Assembly (NCBI GenBank): GCA_030512335.1
Contig: JAULSU010000002.1
Location: forward strand, 62,001 to 126,000
DNA: 64,000 nt
Reading direction: 5' to 3'
DNA from: Immersiella caudata
Taxonomy: Eukaryota; Ascomycota; Sordariomycetes; Sordariales; Lasiosphaeriaceae
Below the pieces are notes generated by a model. The model was not told the origin of the DNA and searched no databases. It saw nothing but the letters and a program-made list of their open reading frames with translations. This document shows, in pieces, positions 53,571 through 63,054 of the stretch. Position 1 is the stretch's first letter. Every line of letters starts with the position of its first letter. The translations under genes were made by a program, and so were the position numbers.

Positions 53571-53978
53571 TACATGCAACACGCGGGCGGGTTGTGGCTT
53601 TACAATGCTCTCTCTGCCTCTCACAACGTTGAATCTCTGGTATTTTCCTGTATTCTTGAATCGTGTTTGTTTCGGTTATAATAGCAGTTGGATAACAAAG
53701 CATGCAGCAAGTTCATGCGACGATGGGATGAAACACCTGGCCTCCACGCCACGGTGCTCTACAATTTATATGGCTTTGCAATGTTTATTCCCGACTTGCA
53801 GGCATGAACTTGAAATAGAATTTTTAACATGACATCTGATTCCGTGGAGAGATCATAGAAGTTAAATTTTCAACTCCATCCCAGGACTTCATAGTTGGGT
53901 CTCACTCGAATAACCGCCCATGAAAATGCAGACTGATGATCCTTCCTCCCCCCTTCCATGTTATTTCGCTCTTACCCA
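53571..53978. other. intergenic between convergent genes
   Basis: About 400 bp, AT-richer than its surroundings; terminators presumably; no gene. Confidence 0.4.
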
Positions 53979-54257
53979 TTAGTTCGCCTCCTTCTCTCCC
54001 TCGTGGTATTCAGTGTAGAAGAAGTTGAAAACAGCCGATGCGTCTGAGGTATCTGTAGTTGTGACCGAGCTTGAAGGCGCTGTTTCGCGTTTTTGTTTCG
54101 TATTAGCAACGAGAAATCGGACTCGAGGATATAGGTTGGAGGCCGACACGAGGGGCTTCCAGGATAGACAACACGTACGCATTGCTGCTGGGGCGGGAGT
54201 GCCAAAGGGTAGAGTCCCTAGGAGGACGAGAAGGACAGTGTTGAGGTTGAAGTGCAT
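53979..54257 (-). CDS. small secreted protein, possibly with a 3n intron
   Basis: ATG 54257 in good context (GAAAATGCAC). Residues 1-25 are a signal peptide (ends FGTPAPA). Unspliced, the product is 92 aa. A strong intron candidate (54080-54178, 99 nt, donor GTACGT, branch GCTAATA, acceptor GAAACAG) has a length divisible by three; splicing gives 59 aa and removes the only two cysteines plus a basic stretch. The C-terminus (TTTDTSDASAVFNFF, YTEYHEGEKEAN) is the same in both. I recognise no family. It lies between the MFS gene and the UstYa cluster and could be a cluster-associated peptide, but it lacks repeats and Kex2 units. Confidence 0.45.
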   Translation of the reverse strand: MHFNLNTVLLVLLGTLPFGTPAPAAMRTCCLSWKPLVSASNLYPRVRFLVANTKQKRETAPSSSVTTTDTSDASAVFNFFYTEYHEGEKEAN

Positions 54258-55027
54258 TTTCGGTAGGTTGATGCTTGGAAATGAGAAAGTGGTATGATCT
54301 GGTCCGGGAGTTTACTTGGGAGTTCGACGCTGGAAATTTCAAAGGTTGAAGGGACAAGAAAGGGATCCGAGTCTTTTGAGGGGAGAAGGGACCGAGCGGA
54401 GGAAGAACGAGGATGAAAGATTGGGCATCAGCCGGGGTGCAGTTGGTGATACCCTCCCGGGAATTGAACAGGGCATAATAGTTTAGGTTTCAGGAGGTGG
54501 AACGGCCATATTAGGAAGGTGAAGGAGGTAAGTTGCTCAAGTAGAGTAGGTAGGAAGGTCGTTGGCGGAGTCCTTGTACGCACGGCCTCTTCCCTACCCA
54601 TGTTTCTGAGATATTGGGATGTACATGCGAGATAGATGCAACACGCTCGAAGCAGAGAATGCGGGTGAGAAAATGGAAGGTATTCGGTCAGGCAGGTTTC
54701 TTGACGTTGGTCCATGTTTATTGCCCGGGCCGCGCCCCATGCTTGCGGCACATGTGTTGAAGCTTGGAAGGGTTCGCTGGCGAAGCTGGAATCGGGGAGT
54801 GCATGAACCAACATGTGAGAAAGCAGAAGCTGCTTTGGGAAGGAGTTACACTTCGAGTCGGGGTGTTGTGAAAGCCGAGGACGAATGATATTGACGATGA
54901 TGAAAAGGGGGGCGTGGCAGCCTGAGAGGGGGAAGAGGGGTTGGTTCGTTGGAGACAAAGCATGGTTAGAGATTTTGAAGTGAAATGGGCATCTTGAAAT
55001 CCACGGAATTCCAGCCATCTAACTGGA
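54258..55027. other. intergenic, no gene seen
   Basis: About 770 bp upstream of the small secreted protein and downstream of the first UstYa gene. No supported frame. Confidence 0.4.
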
Positions 55028-55946
55028 TCAAGATATCGGATGTACAGTGGAATCTCTAGCCAGCGACCACTCATGAATCTTGTCCCAATTCCGGCAAGTA
55101 TGTACCGACTCGAAATCAGGAAGAATGCGGTGTTTCTTCTCAGACCACAGAATCCTCAGTGTTGTCAAATCGGCGCTGCACATGATGGATTGGCGGAGGT
55201 AGTCCAAGCAGTGATGCTGGTGCATCGTATAGTAGGGCTCTGGGTCATGTTTTGTGTAGTAGTCTGGACGGAGTGCTTGGCGGAGCATGTTCTATTCTCT
55301 GTTAGGTAGTGAACAAACTAAAACAAAAGACTTGTATGCGACTCACAATGCAATGCAACTGGTGAAAGGCATCCACACCTGTTAACCACCACCCGCCCGG
55401 TTTCTGGTATGTTTTGCCCACGACAGATTCGGCCTCTTTTCCGACAAGATCAACGCCCTCGCCATGGATCAAATCCGCCCATGCCTTGTCGATCCCGTCG
55501 CTGGGTTCGCCTACGTACTGGATCGCGGTTGGGTCGATGGAGCGATAGAGAGTGCCGTTTTCGTCGAACTTGAGGCCCCCAGAGAAGCGGATTTTTTGTA
55601 GTTCGATGACTGGGCGGATGGGTTCTGCGGTGCAAAAGTTAGAAGTAATTCCAATGACGCTGTGTTCAACACCGCCGGACTCACCAAGATCGGTGTCAAA
55701 ACCCGTCTCGTACGAAAAGCCATTGGACTTGCAAGAGGACAGAGAGCTGGCGATCGCAAGCGATAGAAGCCAAAGGGCTGCAAAAAAGCTGTATATGACC
55801 AGTTGCCTGGCACAGGAACGTCGCCGGGGAGGTGTGGGGGGTCGATCAACACTCTCATCGTCGGCGAGGAAGGCTTCGGATTCACGCTCAATACTATCCG
55901 AAGACATTTTGCGAGAGCTGTCTTGAGTTTTGGCTGGAGAGGTCAT
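55028..55946 (-). CDS. UstYa/DUF3328 family oxidase-type protein 1 (RiPP cluster)
   Basis: Minus strand, exons 55946-55685, 55624-55347 and 55291-55028; introns of 60 nt (GTGAGT...TCTAACT...CCGCAG) and 55 nt (GTGAGT...GAATAG); 267 aa. The 60-nt intron is in frame, but removing it restores the family sequence ETGFDTDLEPIRPVIEL. Start at 55946 (CAAATGACC); alternatives at 55907 and 56036. One membrane span near residues 45-65 (LVIYSFFAALWLLSLAIASS) anchors it. Both HxxHC motifs of the family are present: FHQLHC and MHQHHCLDYLRQSIMCSAD. UstYa-type proteins catalyse oxidative cyclisation of ribosomal peptides in ustiloxin-like pathways. It is one of three paralogues around the repeat precursor, transcribed in the same direction as it. 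Confidence 0.85.
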
Positions 55947-56768
55947 TTGAAAATCCGGCGAAGAACTGTGCATGTAGGAGGGAGAACCTGGACAGAACAC
56001 TGAAGACGGGTCTAGGGGATTCGAAAAGACATCCAAGGGGGGCTCAGGTTTGACCCTGAAGGTCTATGACTTGCGCTGCCCCGGCAGGATACACTCACTT
56101 GTACGTTTGAATCATAGCAGAAGGCAGGATCAAATGATTCAGCTCCTGTCGCCCTGTTGGGTGGTACAGTTCCTTCAAAATGGCATTCTGGTTCCTCTCC
56201 AGAGAGGAAGGTCGTGTTCCAGGCGATCCACCCTGACCAACTATCTAACAAGCCATGACATCGACGCTGGTGAACAGGCGCTCATTTGACTGTGCCAGAC
56301 TTGGATTTGACCTTTAAGAACAATCTACGCCGCCATGCAACAATGCGGCGGGGAAGCTACGAGGCGACTCGCCAACAAGAACGCCTCGCAGCTGTTACAC
56401 AAAGCCCGAAAAGGGGCACCTCAATTCTGCCGACCAATCGCGATGCAGACTGGAAGTTTCCTTTCCACCGACCAGTCTATGTTGGCCTGTGGCGGGCCCC
56501 TGTTCATCAGGTGGAGAGGAGCATAACCAACTCGATTTCGTCATTGTGGTCGATGGCTAATATCATGGGCACAAGCAGGGCACAGTCAAGCAAGGGAGCC
56601 AACAAGGTCAAGTGCACTTGTTTTTATTGGATAAAAGCTATGACAAGGATTGACTTGGATGTTAATCTCTCCCGCTGCCAGCGCGGGCACGGGAAGAAAA
56701 GCGCCGCCAGTGGTCCCCCGCAGGCTCGTGTGTTGGAGCCTCTATCCTACCCCCTTGTCTTAGAAGCT
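55947..56768. other. intergenic inside the RiPP cluster
   Basis: About 820 bp between the precursor stop and the start of UstYa-type gene 1; its right part serves as the precursor 3' region and its left part as the promoter of gene 1. No coding evidence. Confidence 0.4.
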
Positions 56769-57364
56769 CTAGGCAGACACGCCCTCGCTGGCCCGCTTCT
56801 TGTTGTCGGTGTAGTCCAAGTACACCCGGTTAACGACTGCATCGGCATCCGCGTAGTCAACATAGATCCTGTTGACCACGGCATCGGCATCTACAGGGGA
56901 GCGCTTCTTGTCCCCGGCGTAATCCAAGTACACGCGGTTGACTACGGCATCGGTATCCGCGTAATCGACATAGATCCTGTTGACCACGGCATCGGCATCC
57001 GCAGGGGCCCGCTTCTTGTTGTCGGTGTAGTCCAAGTACACTCGGTTAACGACTGCATCGGCATCCGCGTAGTCGACATAGATCCTGTTGACCACGGCAT
57101 CGGCATCCGCAGGGGCCCGCTTCTTGTTGTCAGCATACTCGACGTACACCTGGTTGATGACCGCATCGGTATCGGCAGCTGGCTCAGCGTAGTCGAAATA
57201 GACCTGGTTGATAACTGCATCGGCGTCCTCGGGAGCTGCGGCTGAAACATATAAGTTAGCACACTGAGCTAGCCGAGTGCGCTGTGGAGGGACCTACCTG
57301 GGACAGGAGAAGCCAAGGCCAGAGTGCCAAAGACGGCGGCAGCGTAAGCAATTTGGAAACGCAT
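56769..57364 (-). CDS. repeat-containing secreted RiPP precursor (dikaritin/KexRiPP type)
   Basis: Minus strand, exons 57364-57298 and 57241-56769, 56-nt intron (donor GTAGGT, branch GCTAACTT, acceptor TTTCAG), 179 aa. Signal peptide at residues 1-19 or so. The rest is four units each ending Asn/Asp-Lys-Lys-Arg, a Kex2 site: unit 1 of 42 aa and units 2-4 of exactly 36 aa, then a 7-aa tail. Every unit holds two Tyr-x-(Asp/Glu)-Tyr motifs after a DAV(V/I)N(Q/R) leader: YFDY and YVEY in unit 1, YVDY and YLDY in units 2-4. Acidic spacer, Kex2 ends, aromatic cores and three adjacent UstYa genes match ustiloxin/asperipin-type precursors. The likely cores are the YVDYAD- and YLDYTD-like heptapeptides; exact borders are inference. 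A TATAAAA box lies 141 bp upstream. Confidence 0.85.
56793..57241. repeat. 108-bp tandem coding repeats of the precursor
   Basis: Units at 56793-56900, 56901-57008 and 57009-57116 are 108 bp each and nearly identical; a longer, more diverged unit occupies 57117-57241. Each 108-bp unit is itself two related halves of about 48 and 60 bp. Near-identity at DNA level points to recent expansion or gene conversion. Confidence 0.85.
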
Positions 57365-57775
57365 TGTGACGGCGGTGGTGGGATGGGTTTGTGTGGGGTT
57401 TTTCTGTGGAGTGTGAGGGCCGGCTTTTTTTTTTCCTCTGCAAGTGGCTAGATGGGCTTGAGGAAGGTGGAGGAAGGGGGATAGATGTCGACGAGCGTGG
57501 TGGGTTTTATAGATAAAACACTGACTCTCGAGTGCACGAGGTTGGACGCTCGAGCTCAACTAGCACCAACGGTACATGTGAGATAGGAAGGGCAGCACGG
57601 CGCGAGTTCAGTCATTGCCCATTTCGGAAGGACGTTCATACTAGGCATGGAGTGCATGGCCCATGTTCATTTCACACACTCCAGCCCAATTCTCCCTTTC
57701 CTTCTTGCACCTTCACCTCTCCCAAGACATATTCCTCTTCCCTAGGACACACGAACATCACACAGAGTATCAGAG
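57365..57775. promoter_or_regulatory. divergent promoter, precursor gene / UstYa-type gene 2
   Basis: 411 bp separate the divergent ATGs at 57364 (minus) and 57776 (plus). Such shared regions usually mean co-regulation within fungal clusters. Contains the precursor TATA box at 57505-57511 and a polypyrimidine leader before 57776. No specific factor site is claimed. Confidence 0.55.
57505..57511 (-). promoter_or_regulatory. TATA box of the precursor gene
   Basis: TATAAAA on the minus strand, 141 bp before the ATG at 57364. Confidence 0.55.
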
Positions 57776-58800
57776 ATGTCTTCCACCGAGAACAAGTACA
57801 CCCAGCTTAATGACGCTGAGCCTGATTCCGAGCATGAGGACTTTGCTCGGCCCATCCTCAAGCGGCGGGTTTGGACCTGGAGGGACATAGTGCCCTGGGC
57901 CATACACCTCATCTTTCTCACACTTTCGGTAGCCTTTTTCATCGCCGCCTACAACCGGCCGCAGGGCAGCTACCCCGTCGAAACCGGAATATACCAAGAG
58001 TATCGTGAGTTCCACCATCCCCTTTTATTTGAGACGAGTGTGGGCTAATCCTCGTTTTCTCCATGCCAGAAAAAGCTGTTGATGCCGTCGGTCAGAGACA
58101 TCCTGTCCAGTGGGTTGGCGAGTTCTCGGCGCCGTCCAAATGGCGCGGAACACCGAATGCCGCCGTCGATGCTGCTTGGGACAGTATCGCTCACATGGGA
58201 GCCATTTCCGTTCCCACAGAAGAGCTCGAGAGGCTGGGAAGATTGCGAAACAGTTCCGTCACGTTGCCATCCGGGGACGGCGGCGGATATATGGCTTCTA
58301 TTGCTGCTTTTCACCAAATGCACTGCTTGGTCAGTGTTGTTTTTCCATGTCTTGCCTGAGACATATCGTAACTAATGACTGGCAGAATCTTTTACGAAAA
58401 TACTCGTACTTGGACTACTACCGCGTCAAACCAGACGAAGCCGCTTTCTTCAACGCCCCTACGCTGCGGGTGCACGTTGGTAAGCTACCCCAGATCCCGA
58501 TATCCTCTCCGTGAAAAGAAAAATAAGTAGCTAACAGAAGCTTGCAATCCTCTAGATCACTGCATCGAAATGCTCCGCCAAGTTCTCATGTGCTCCGCGG
58601 ACTTGCATTTGATTGTCTATGACTGGGTTGAACAGGTTCACTACCCTTGGCCCGATTTCGGCACTGATCACATGTGCCGGGACTACGAGCAGGTTCACAA
58701 TTGGGTCAAGAGTCGCGTTGTAAAAACTGACAGTCCTGACGGGTTACTCGAACGACCAGTTGACGCGGTGTTGAAGCCGGTTCCTCAGGTTGAGTACTAG
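57776..58800 (+). CDS. UstYa/DUF3328 family oxidase-type protein 2 (RiPP cluster)
   Basis: Four exons: 57776-58004, 58070-58329, 58386-58479 and 58556-58800; introns of 65, 56 and 76 nt with donors GTGAGT, GTCAGT and GTAAGC; 275 aa. Cytosolic N-terminus, one membrane span at about residues 38-60 (IVPWAIHLIFLTLSVAFFIA), then the lumenal domain. Both HxxHC motifs are complete only after splicing: FHQMHC precedes intron 2, and HVDHCIEMLRQVLMCSAD is created across intron 3. It ends in a 50-residue polar tail. Starting divergently from the precursor gene, it is the best candidate for a core modifying enzyme, forming side-chain cross-links (for example Tyr-based ethers), as shown for family members in ustiloxin and related pathways. 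Reaction on this substrate is inference. Confidence 0.87.
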
Positions 58801-59751
58801 AACTGCATTATTTTTAGAATGCGACCGTTGGTTTTTCCGTTGCCTGACCGAAGGCGTCATTGCTCTGCCGTGATGGTTTGAACTCCCGGCCTTGGTCAGC
58901 GTGACCAGATCCAGCAAGTACGGAGATAGGACCTGATTTTCTAAACCATCCATCCTTCCATTTCACAAAGTCCGAAGACGTAACAATGCATCCTGATCAT
59001 TCGTCTAGAAACCGGGCTCCGAGCATGACCAACAGGCCCCAGAGTTGGAAGCGCAATGTCAGCCGTGACGTCGAAAACAAGCCTTTGCTAGCTTGCGGCT
59101 ACATCCCAAGGCGCGCCCCAAAAAGCACACCGATGGCACAGGCATCGCTGATTTTCAGCGCGGCGGCTCAGCGCACCAACCAGTGGCACAGCTTTGGACA
59201 CCTTCCACAAGGGATATCGGTCAAAGCTTGAACCATGGCCCTTGGTTACGAATCATTCGTGAGGGATGGGATTCACAGTCTTCAAGTTCCCTTATCTGTC
59301 GCGATACCTGGCTCAATATATCCACTTAATTACCATGGTATAGCTGGGAAGGATCTGCAAGCGGCATATCTTGATAGGCATATACTGATGTCCAAGTTTG
59401 AATATGGTAGTGACTGCCAACAAGCGGCACAGTCGACGTAATCTCTGTCGTCATTATTCTCCGCAATAGCGTTCGCGTATGGTGTCTTGGTTCGCAAAGG
59501 GGTTGGAACAAAGTCAATGGCAGTCCCTAGGACCTTCCTAGAAGGATCAGACTGATGTGCATGCCGATCATTGGAAGGGTGGCCAGCAAGGGTCGAATAG
59601 CCCCGTGGCCTTGAGGTATGCCCGCCTGTGCCCCATGGCCTTGGATGCTGAGTTGTTGACAAGCCTCATGCTTTCCGACTACTCTGCTACTCCCACCATG
59701 TTCTCCTACCGAAGAGCAAGGAAAATTCTTTCCATTGTACCTACTCTGACA
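58801..59751. other. intergenic inside the RiPP cluster
   Basis: About 950 bp between UstYa-type genes 2 and 3. An 81-codon frame (58986-59231) starts MHPDHSSRNRAPSM and has an N-terminus of UstYa-like composition but no membrane span or HxxHC; it is not called. In-frame upstream ATGs for gene 3 at 59698 and 59557 also lie here. Confidence 0.35.
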
Positions 59752-60852
59752 ATGAATGCTGGCAAAAAACATGCTAGTCCTCCGCCAAGGAGCGAGAGTT
59801 TTGACGAGTCTCTATCACCGTCGCTCATGGCCCGGCTGCTCGAATCCGAGGCCGATGATACGATTCCAGTCTTTCGGCGTCACCATGGCCGACATGAACG
59901 AACAAGGCAAATGCCCTGGGTGATATCGACTCTTCTGTTCGCCTTGGCCACAGCTAGCCTTGTGATTCGAGATATTGTCTCTCCGTGTGGAGCAACCTGC
60001 TCTTTCGATACCGACACAGGTAGGTAGGCTGACGCCGTTAGCTCCATTGGGAGCCTCGAGGGGTAACTAATTACATGGGATCACAGCATCAGCTCGGAAC
60101 CTCGCCCCCGTGGAGAAAAGACTCTTTAACGGGGCTCTAAACTATGACGAAAACGGACAACTTCAACGAGAGCATTTCCCAGGCGAAGACATATGGGTCG
60201 GCACCCCAACGCCGGAAATGGACGCGCTATGGGACAAACTAGAAGCGGGATCCATCATTCTCCTCGATGGTGAAGAGGCGGACATGGTACGGGACCGCAC
60301 CATCATGGTTGACGGATACTGGGTTACTGGGCTGGATGTCTTTCATCAGGTGCATTGTCTTGTAAGTCATCTTCTTCCTTGAGGGCCTTGCTGACCTATG
60401 ATTTCTCAAGAGTTACTGACTTCCACTCCTGCAGAACCAAGTGCGGAAGGCACTTTACCCAGAATACTACCCACCGACTCAAAGCGGCCGTGTCAACAAG
60501 TTACACTGGGGTAAGTCCCCATCCACTTTCCATTCCCACCGCGACGTCGGTGCTGACCCAAACTCATCCAGAACACTGCCTAGACTACGTCCGCCAGGCC
60601 ATCATGTGCAACGCAGACATCTCCCCCGTCACATCAACCTGGTACGAAACCGCGCAAACTTTCGGCCCGAACTTCCGTACTCTTCACACTTGCAAAAATC
60701 TAGACGCCCTCTTGGAGTGGTCCTTGAAACGAACGACTGATGCCCGCAAAGGCCAAGGACCGGGGTCGGAGACTGCGAAAGATCCCGGGATGGTAGTGGA
60801 CGGGGAGCGTGGGGGTTTAGCCACAGGAGGACATGAACATGGTCATGCTTAG
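59752..60852 (+). CDS. UstYa/DUF3328 family oxidase-type protein 3 (RiPP cluster)
   Basis: Four exons: 59752-60019, 60087-60361, 60435-60510 and 60572-60852; introns of 67, 73 and 61 nt (donors GTAGGT, GTAAGT, GTAAGT; acceptors TCACAG, CTGCAG, ATCCAG); 299 aa. Start at 59752 (GACAATGAAT); 59698 is a good alternative. Membrane span at about 63-80 (MPWVISTLLFALATASLVI). HxxHC motifs: FHQVHC just before intron 2, and HWEHCLDYVRQAIMCNAD formed across intron 3. The C-terminal 45 residues are polar, Gly/His-rich (GHEHGHA). It lies tandem to gene 2. Gene 3 resembles gene 1 in wording (GGL/GAL-x-YDENG, KAW/ALW), so the pair may be older duplicates acting as a heterodimer with gene 2; that is inference. 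Confidence 0.87.
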
Positions 60853-60875
60853 CTCGGTCATCGTCCCTTTGGAGT

Positions 60876-61313
60876 TTAAACCTGAATGAAATCCAAGAAA
60901 GTATCACCGTAGTCTCTAGTAACCAGTCCCTTCCCATCCTGCGCGGCAACTATCGATTGTAAAGTGAACCAGTGCGGTATTAAGATCTTATACCCTCCAC
61001 CGGGTTGGTGTCTAGTGGTGATAAGCTCCCAGCCATTGACCTGCCTCGCTGACATGCGCATGGTGCGGTCGCCGTCATGGCCGATGTATCTGCCGGATTT
61101 GACGTTCTGCAGACCGAAGTATCCGGCGTTTTCGACGCATAGCCATTGGATGTCAGTTCGGTTTACGTGGACCACGTCTTGGAGAGATGACAAAAATAGA
61201 AAGTATAAGTCTGGGTGCTCTGACTGGAACCTGACAATCGAGGTTGTGTCATGGGGGAGGGGGTTTAACAAGTCGATTCCATACCATCTGTTACAACCGG
61301 TACCTGTTGACAA
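60876..61313 (-). CDS. beta-trefoil (fascin/ricin-B-like) protein, main exon; 5' end unclear
   Basis: Open frame of about 145 codons following a clear 3' splice site (branch GCTAACC, acceptor CAACAG near 61308). The C-terminal part, YFGLQNVKSGRYIGHDGDRT, MRMSARQVNGWELITTRHQP and GLVTRDYGDTFLDFI, matches short fungal proteins with a beta-trefoil fold (known pattern: LxNVxSGKFLGxxG ... WExFxxRxHPDGGY ... W.FI). A 5' exon must lie beyond the intron, whose donor GTAAGG is near 61377. There the sequence enters an AT-rich insertion, and a second copy of the intron occurs at 61722-61815. The gene is therefore probably separated from its original first exon. Possible sugar or protein binding; no enzyme motif. 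Confidence 0.5.
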   Translation of the reverse strand: MSTGTGCNRWYGIDLLNPLPHDTTSIVRFQSEHPDLYFLFLSSLQDVVHVNRTDIQWLCVENAGYFGLQNVKSGRYIGHDGDRTMRMSARQVNGWELITTRHQPGGGYKILIPHWFTLQSIVAAQDGKGLVTRDYGDTFLDFIQV

Positions 61314-61395
61314 TCGGTTAGCAGGGTCGCAAGGAAACTCAGGTGGGTAAAAGGGGTAATCACAGAAGAGAAACCTTACAAATAGGGGGTTTACT
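61307..61395. repeat. direct repeat flanking AT-rich segment, left copy
   Basis: Diverged copy of 61722-61815 (shared words ACAGGGTCGC/GCAGGGTCGC, GGTAAA(A/G)(A)GGGG, ACAGAAG, CCTTACAAA). It contains the intron and exon-2 start of the beta-trefoil gene. Confidence 0.5.
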
Positions 61396-61721
61396 AAGTT
61401 GATAATCGTATCTTATTTTAATACGAAATAATACTCAAAATAACTATACAGTAAGATATAACTAAAGGTAATATAATAAAGAGGGCAAATATTTACGTAA
61501 AGAACTAAAGGGACTCCATACAGTACCGTAAGTATGACGAAAATTATTCGTATGAAACAGAGTAATAAGGGTAATTATACAGTCCAGTATGATCCAAGGT
61601 AACTGATACTAGTACTTACTTTACTTATTATATTTACTAAGTAAGTAAAAGACGTAAGTGAAGCGATTTTGTAAGTGTACTTACTATACTTGCTTTCTCC
61701 CTAAAATAATTACGTCTTACG
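61396..61721. repeat. AT-rich low-complexity segment
   Basis: About 330 bp composed largely of A/T with recurring TAAGTA/TACTTA words (ACTTACTTTACTTATTATAT, ACTAAGTAAGTAAAAG) inside otherwise GC-balanced DNA. No coding potential. Could be a RIP-mutated element remnant or a small insertion between the two direct repeats. Confidence 0.65.
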
Positions 61722-61815
61722 ACCGGTGCCTCTCGACGTGCGGTCGACAGGGTCGCTAGATGGGTTGGTTGGTAAAGAGGGGTGGTACAGAAGCAAGTCC
61801 TTACAAAGGGGCGAA
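61722..61815. repeat. direct repeat flanking AT-rich segment, right copy
   Basis: Second copy of the beta-trefoil intron region; on the minus strand it is preceded by a frame ending SSVIISPIRPF at a GTAAGG donor, probably the original first exon. Confidence 0.5.
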
Positions 61816-62119
61816 TGGGGGAGATGATGACCGAGGATAAGGGCTTGGGTTGTAATGCGATCCGTTTCCAGACTGGCTTGCGCACTGGTGAGTGTGCAAA
61901 AACCTCTGCGATTTGGCGCCGCCATGGTGCCATTGGCCGACGACATCAGGCAACTACGGGGCTGTCTCAAACATCTGATACAAAGAAATTCCTGTCGTTC
62001 AGAGATATATCTGCTTGGTCCCAGCAACCTCAATCTTTCTTCCAACATCACAAAGCGCAACGCGACTACGACACAATGATGCGACAAGCTTTGTCCTGTC
62101 GGCCAAAAGAGGCAACTCA

Positions 62120-62960
62120 AGCCGAACCGGTACAAGCAGTAACGGAAAAGTTAACCATCTTGAACGCGTTGAGCACGGTCCCTGAAATATTCATCTTTGG
62201 TGATCGGACAGGTAATTGAGACGCTTTCATTGCTTCTCCGGACCTTGAATCGCTGATAGCGGTTATAGTTATAGTTCCGCACCCGGAAAGACCTCGCTAA
62301 CCTCTCTGCCTCGTGAACCTCGCTTCACGGGCCCTCTACGAAGAGCTCGAAATCGGAAACACCCTCTTTCCAACAGGCCCAGCTGTCGGCGAGATCATAT
62401 CCCTGCACAAGGTCGCCCATAGCTCAAATCTCGTTCATGTCAGCAAATTCACAGTCACCATTGACCCCAGAAACGGTCGCAAATGCGAAGTGTTGTTGCG
62501 GAACCTGCTGAACTGCATGCCTTTGCTCCAAAGCTTTTCGTGTGTGGGGCTCCTACAGCTCAAACTTTGCCGTCCTCCAGCAGTTGCACAAATCATGCCC
62601 GAGACTCAAGGCACTGCACCTATCATTTCCGATTCTGCGAAGGAGCGATGTGTCTGATGTCTTGAGAGCCCTAGGCAGGGAGGATCTATACACCCACGTC
62701 ACCAAGCTCGCCAAGTTTGGCCGTCAAGGTTTGGATTTAAACCTGAAGTGTGGTCGTTTGCTCAGTGGGGGATGGCTTCCTGACTCCATGGGTACAGGTG
62801 TAACCTACAAAAGCGGGAGGACGCCATGGTCTAGTATATGGTGCAGGGCAGGGGGGGTCTCTTTGTCATCTATTCACTACCGAACTCCCCCCGAGGTTCT
62901 GATGATACAGCAGTCCGTTCTCCAGATTGGATCAATATATTTGAGAAGCGCGCGTGGGGA
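62120..62960 (+). pseudogene. F-box/LRR-type protein relic
   Basis: Frame 1 (62313 on) reads NLASRALYEELEIGNTLFP, NLVHVSKFTVTIDP and LLRNLLNCMPLLQSFS. A frameshift near 62535 moves the continuation (SSNFAVLQQLHKSCPRLKAL, HLSFPILRRSDVSDVLRALG) to another frame, and the similarity fades at about 62760. Upstream, LNALSTVPEI near 62160 could be F-box debris. This is the usual layout of fungal F-box proteins with leucine-rich-like repeats. No intact reading frame remains. Confidence 0.45.
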
Positions 62961-63054
62961 ATAACAGCATCTCCATGTATTACACCAAAGTCACCCCTGA
63001 CAGTCCCCCATGTTCCTCCGTGACCCTAAGTCACTCCCAACCCGGTCATCCCCC

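Noticed and set aside
56286..57245. 319-codon plus-strand frame across the precursor gene
   Set aside because: It is the complement of the tandem repeat and owes its length to the repeat; the minus strand has signal peptide, intron, TATA box and Kex2 units.
58986..59231. 81-codon frame between UstYa genes as a fourth cluster gene
   Set aside because: No signal peptide, membrane span, HxxHC motif or convincing splice sites.
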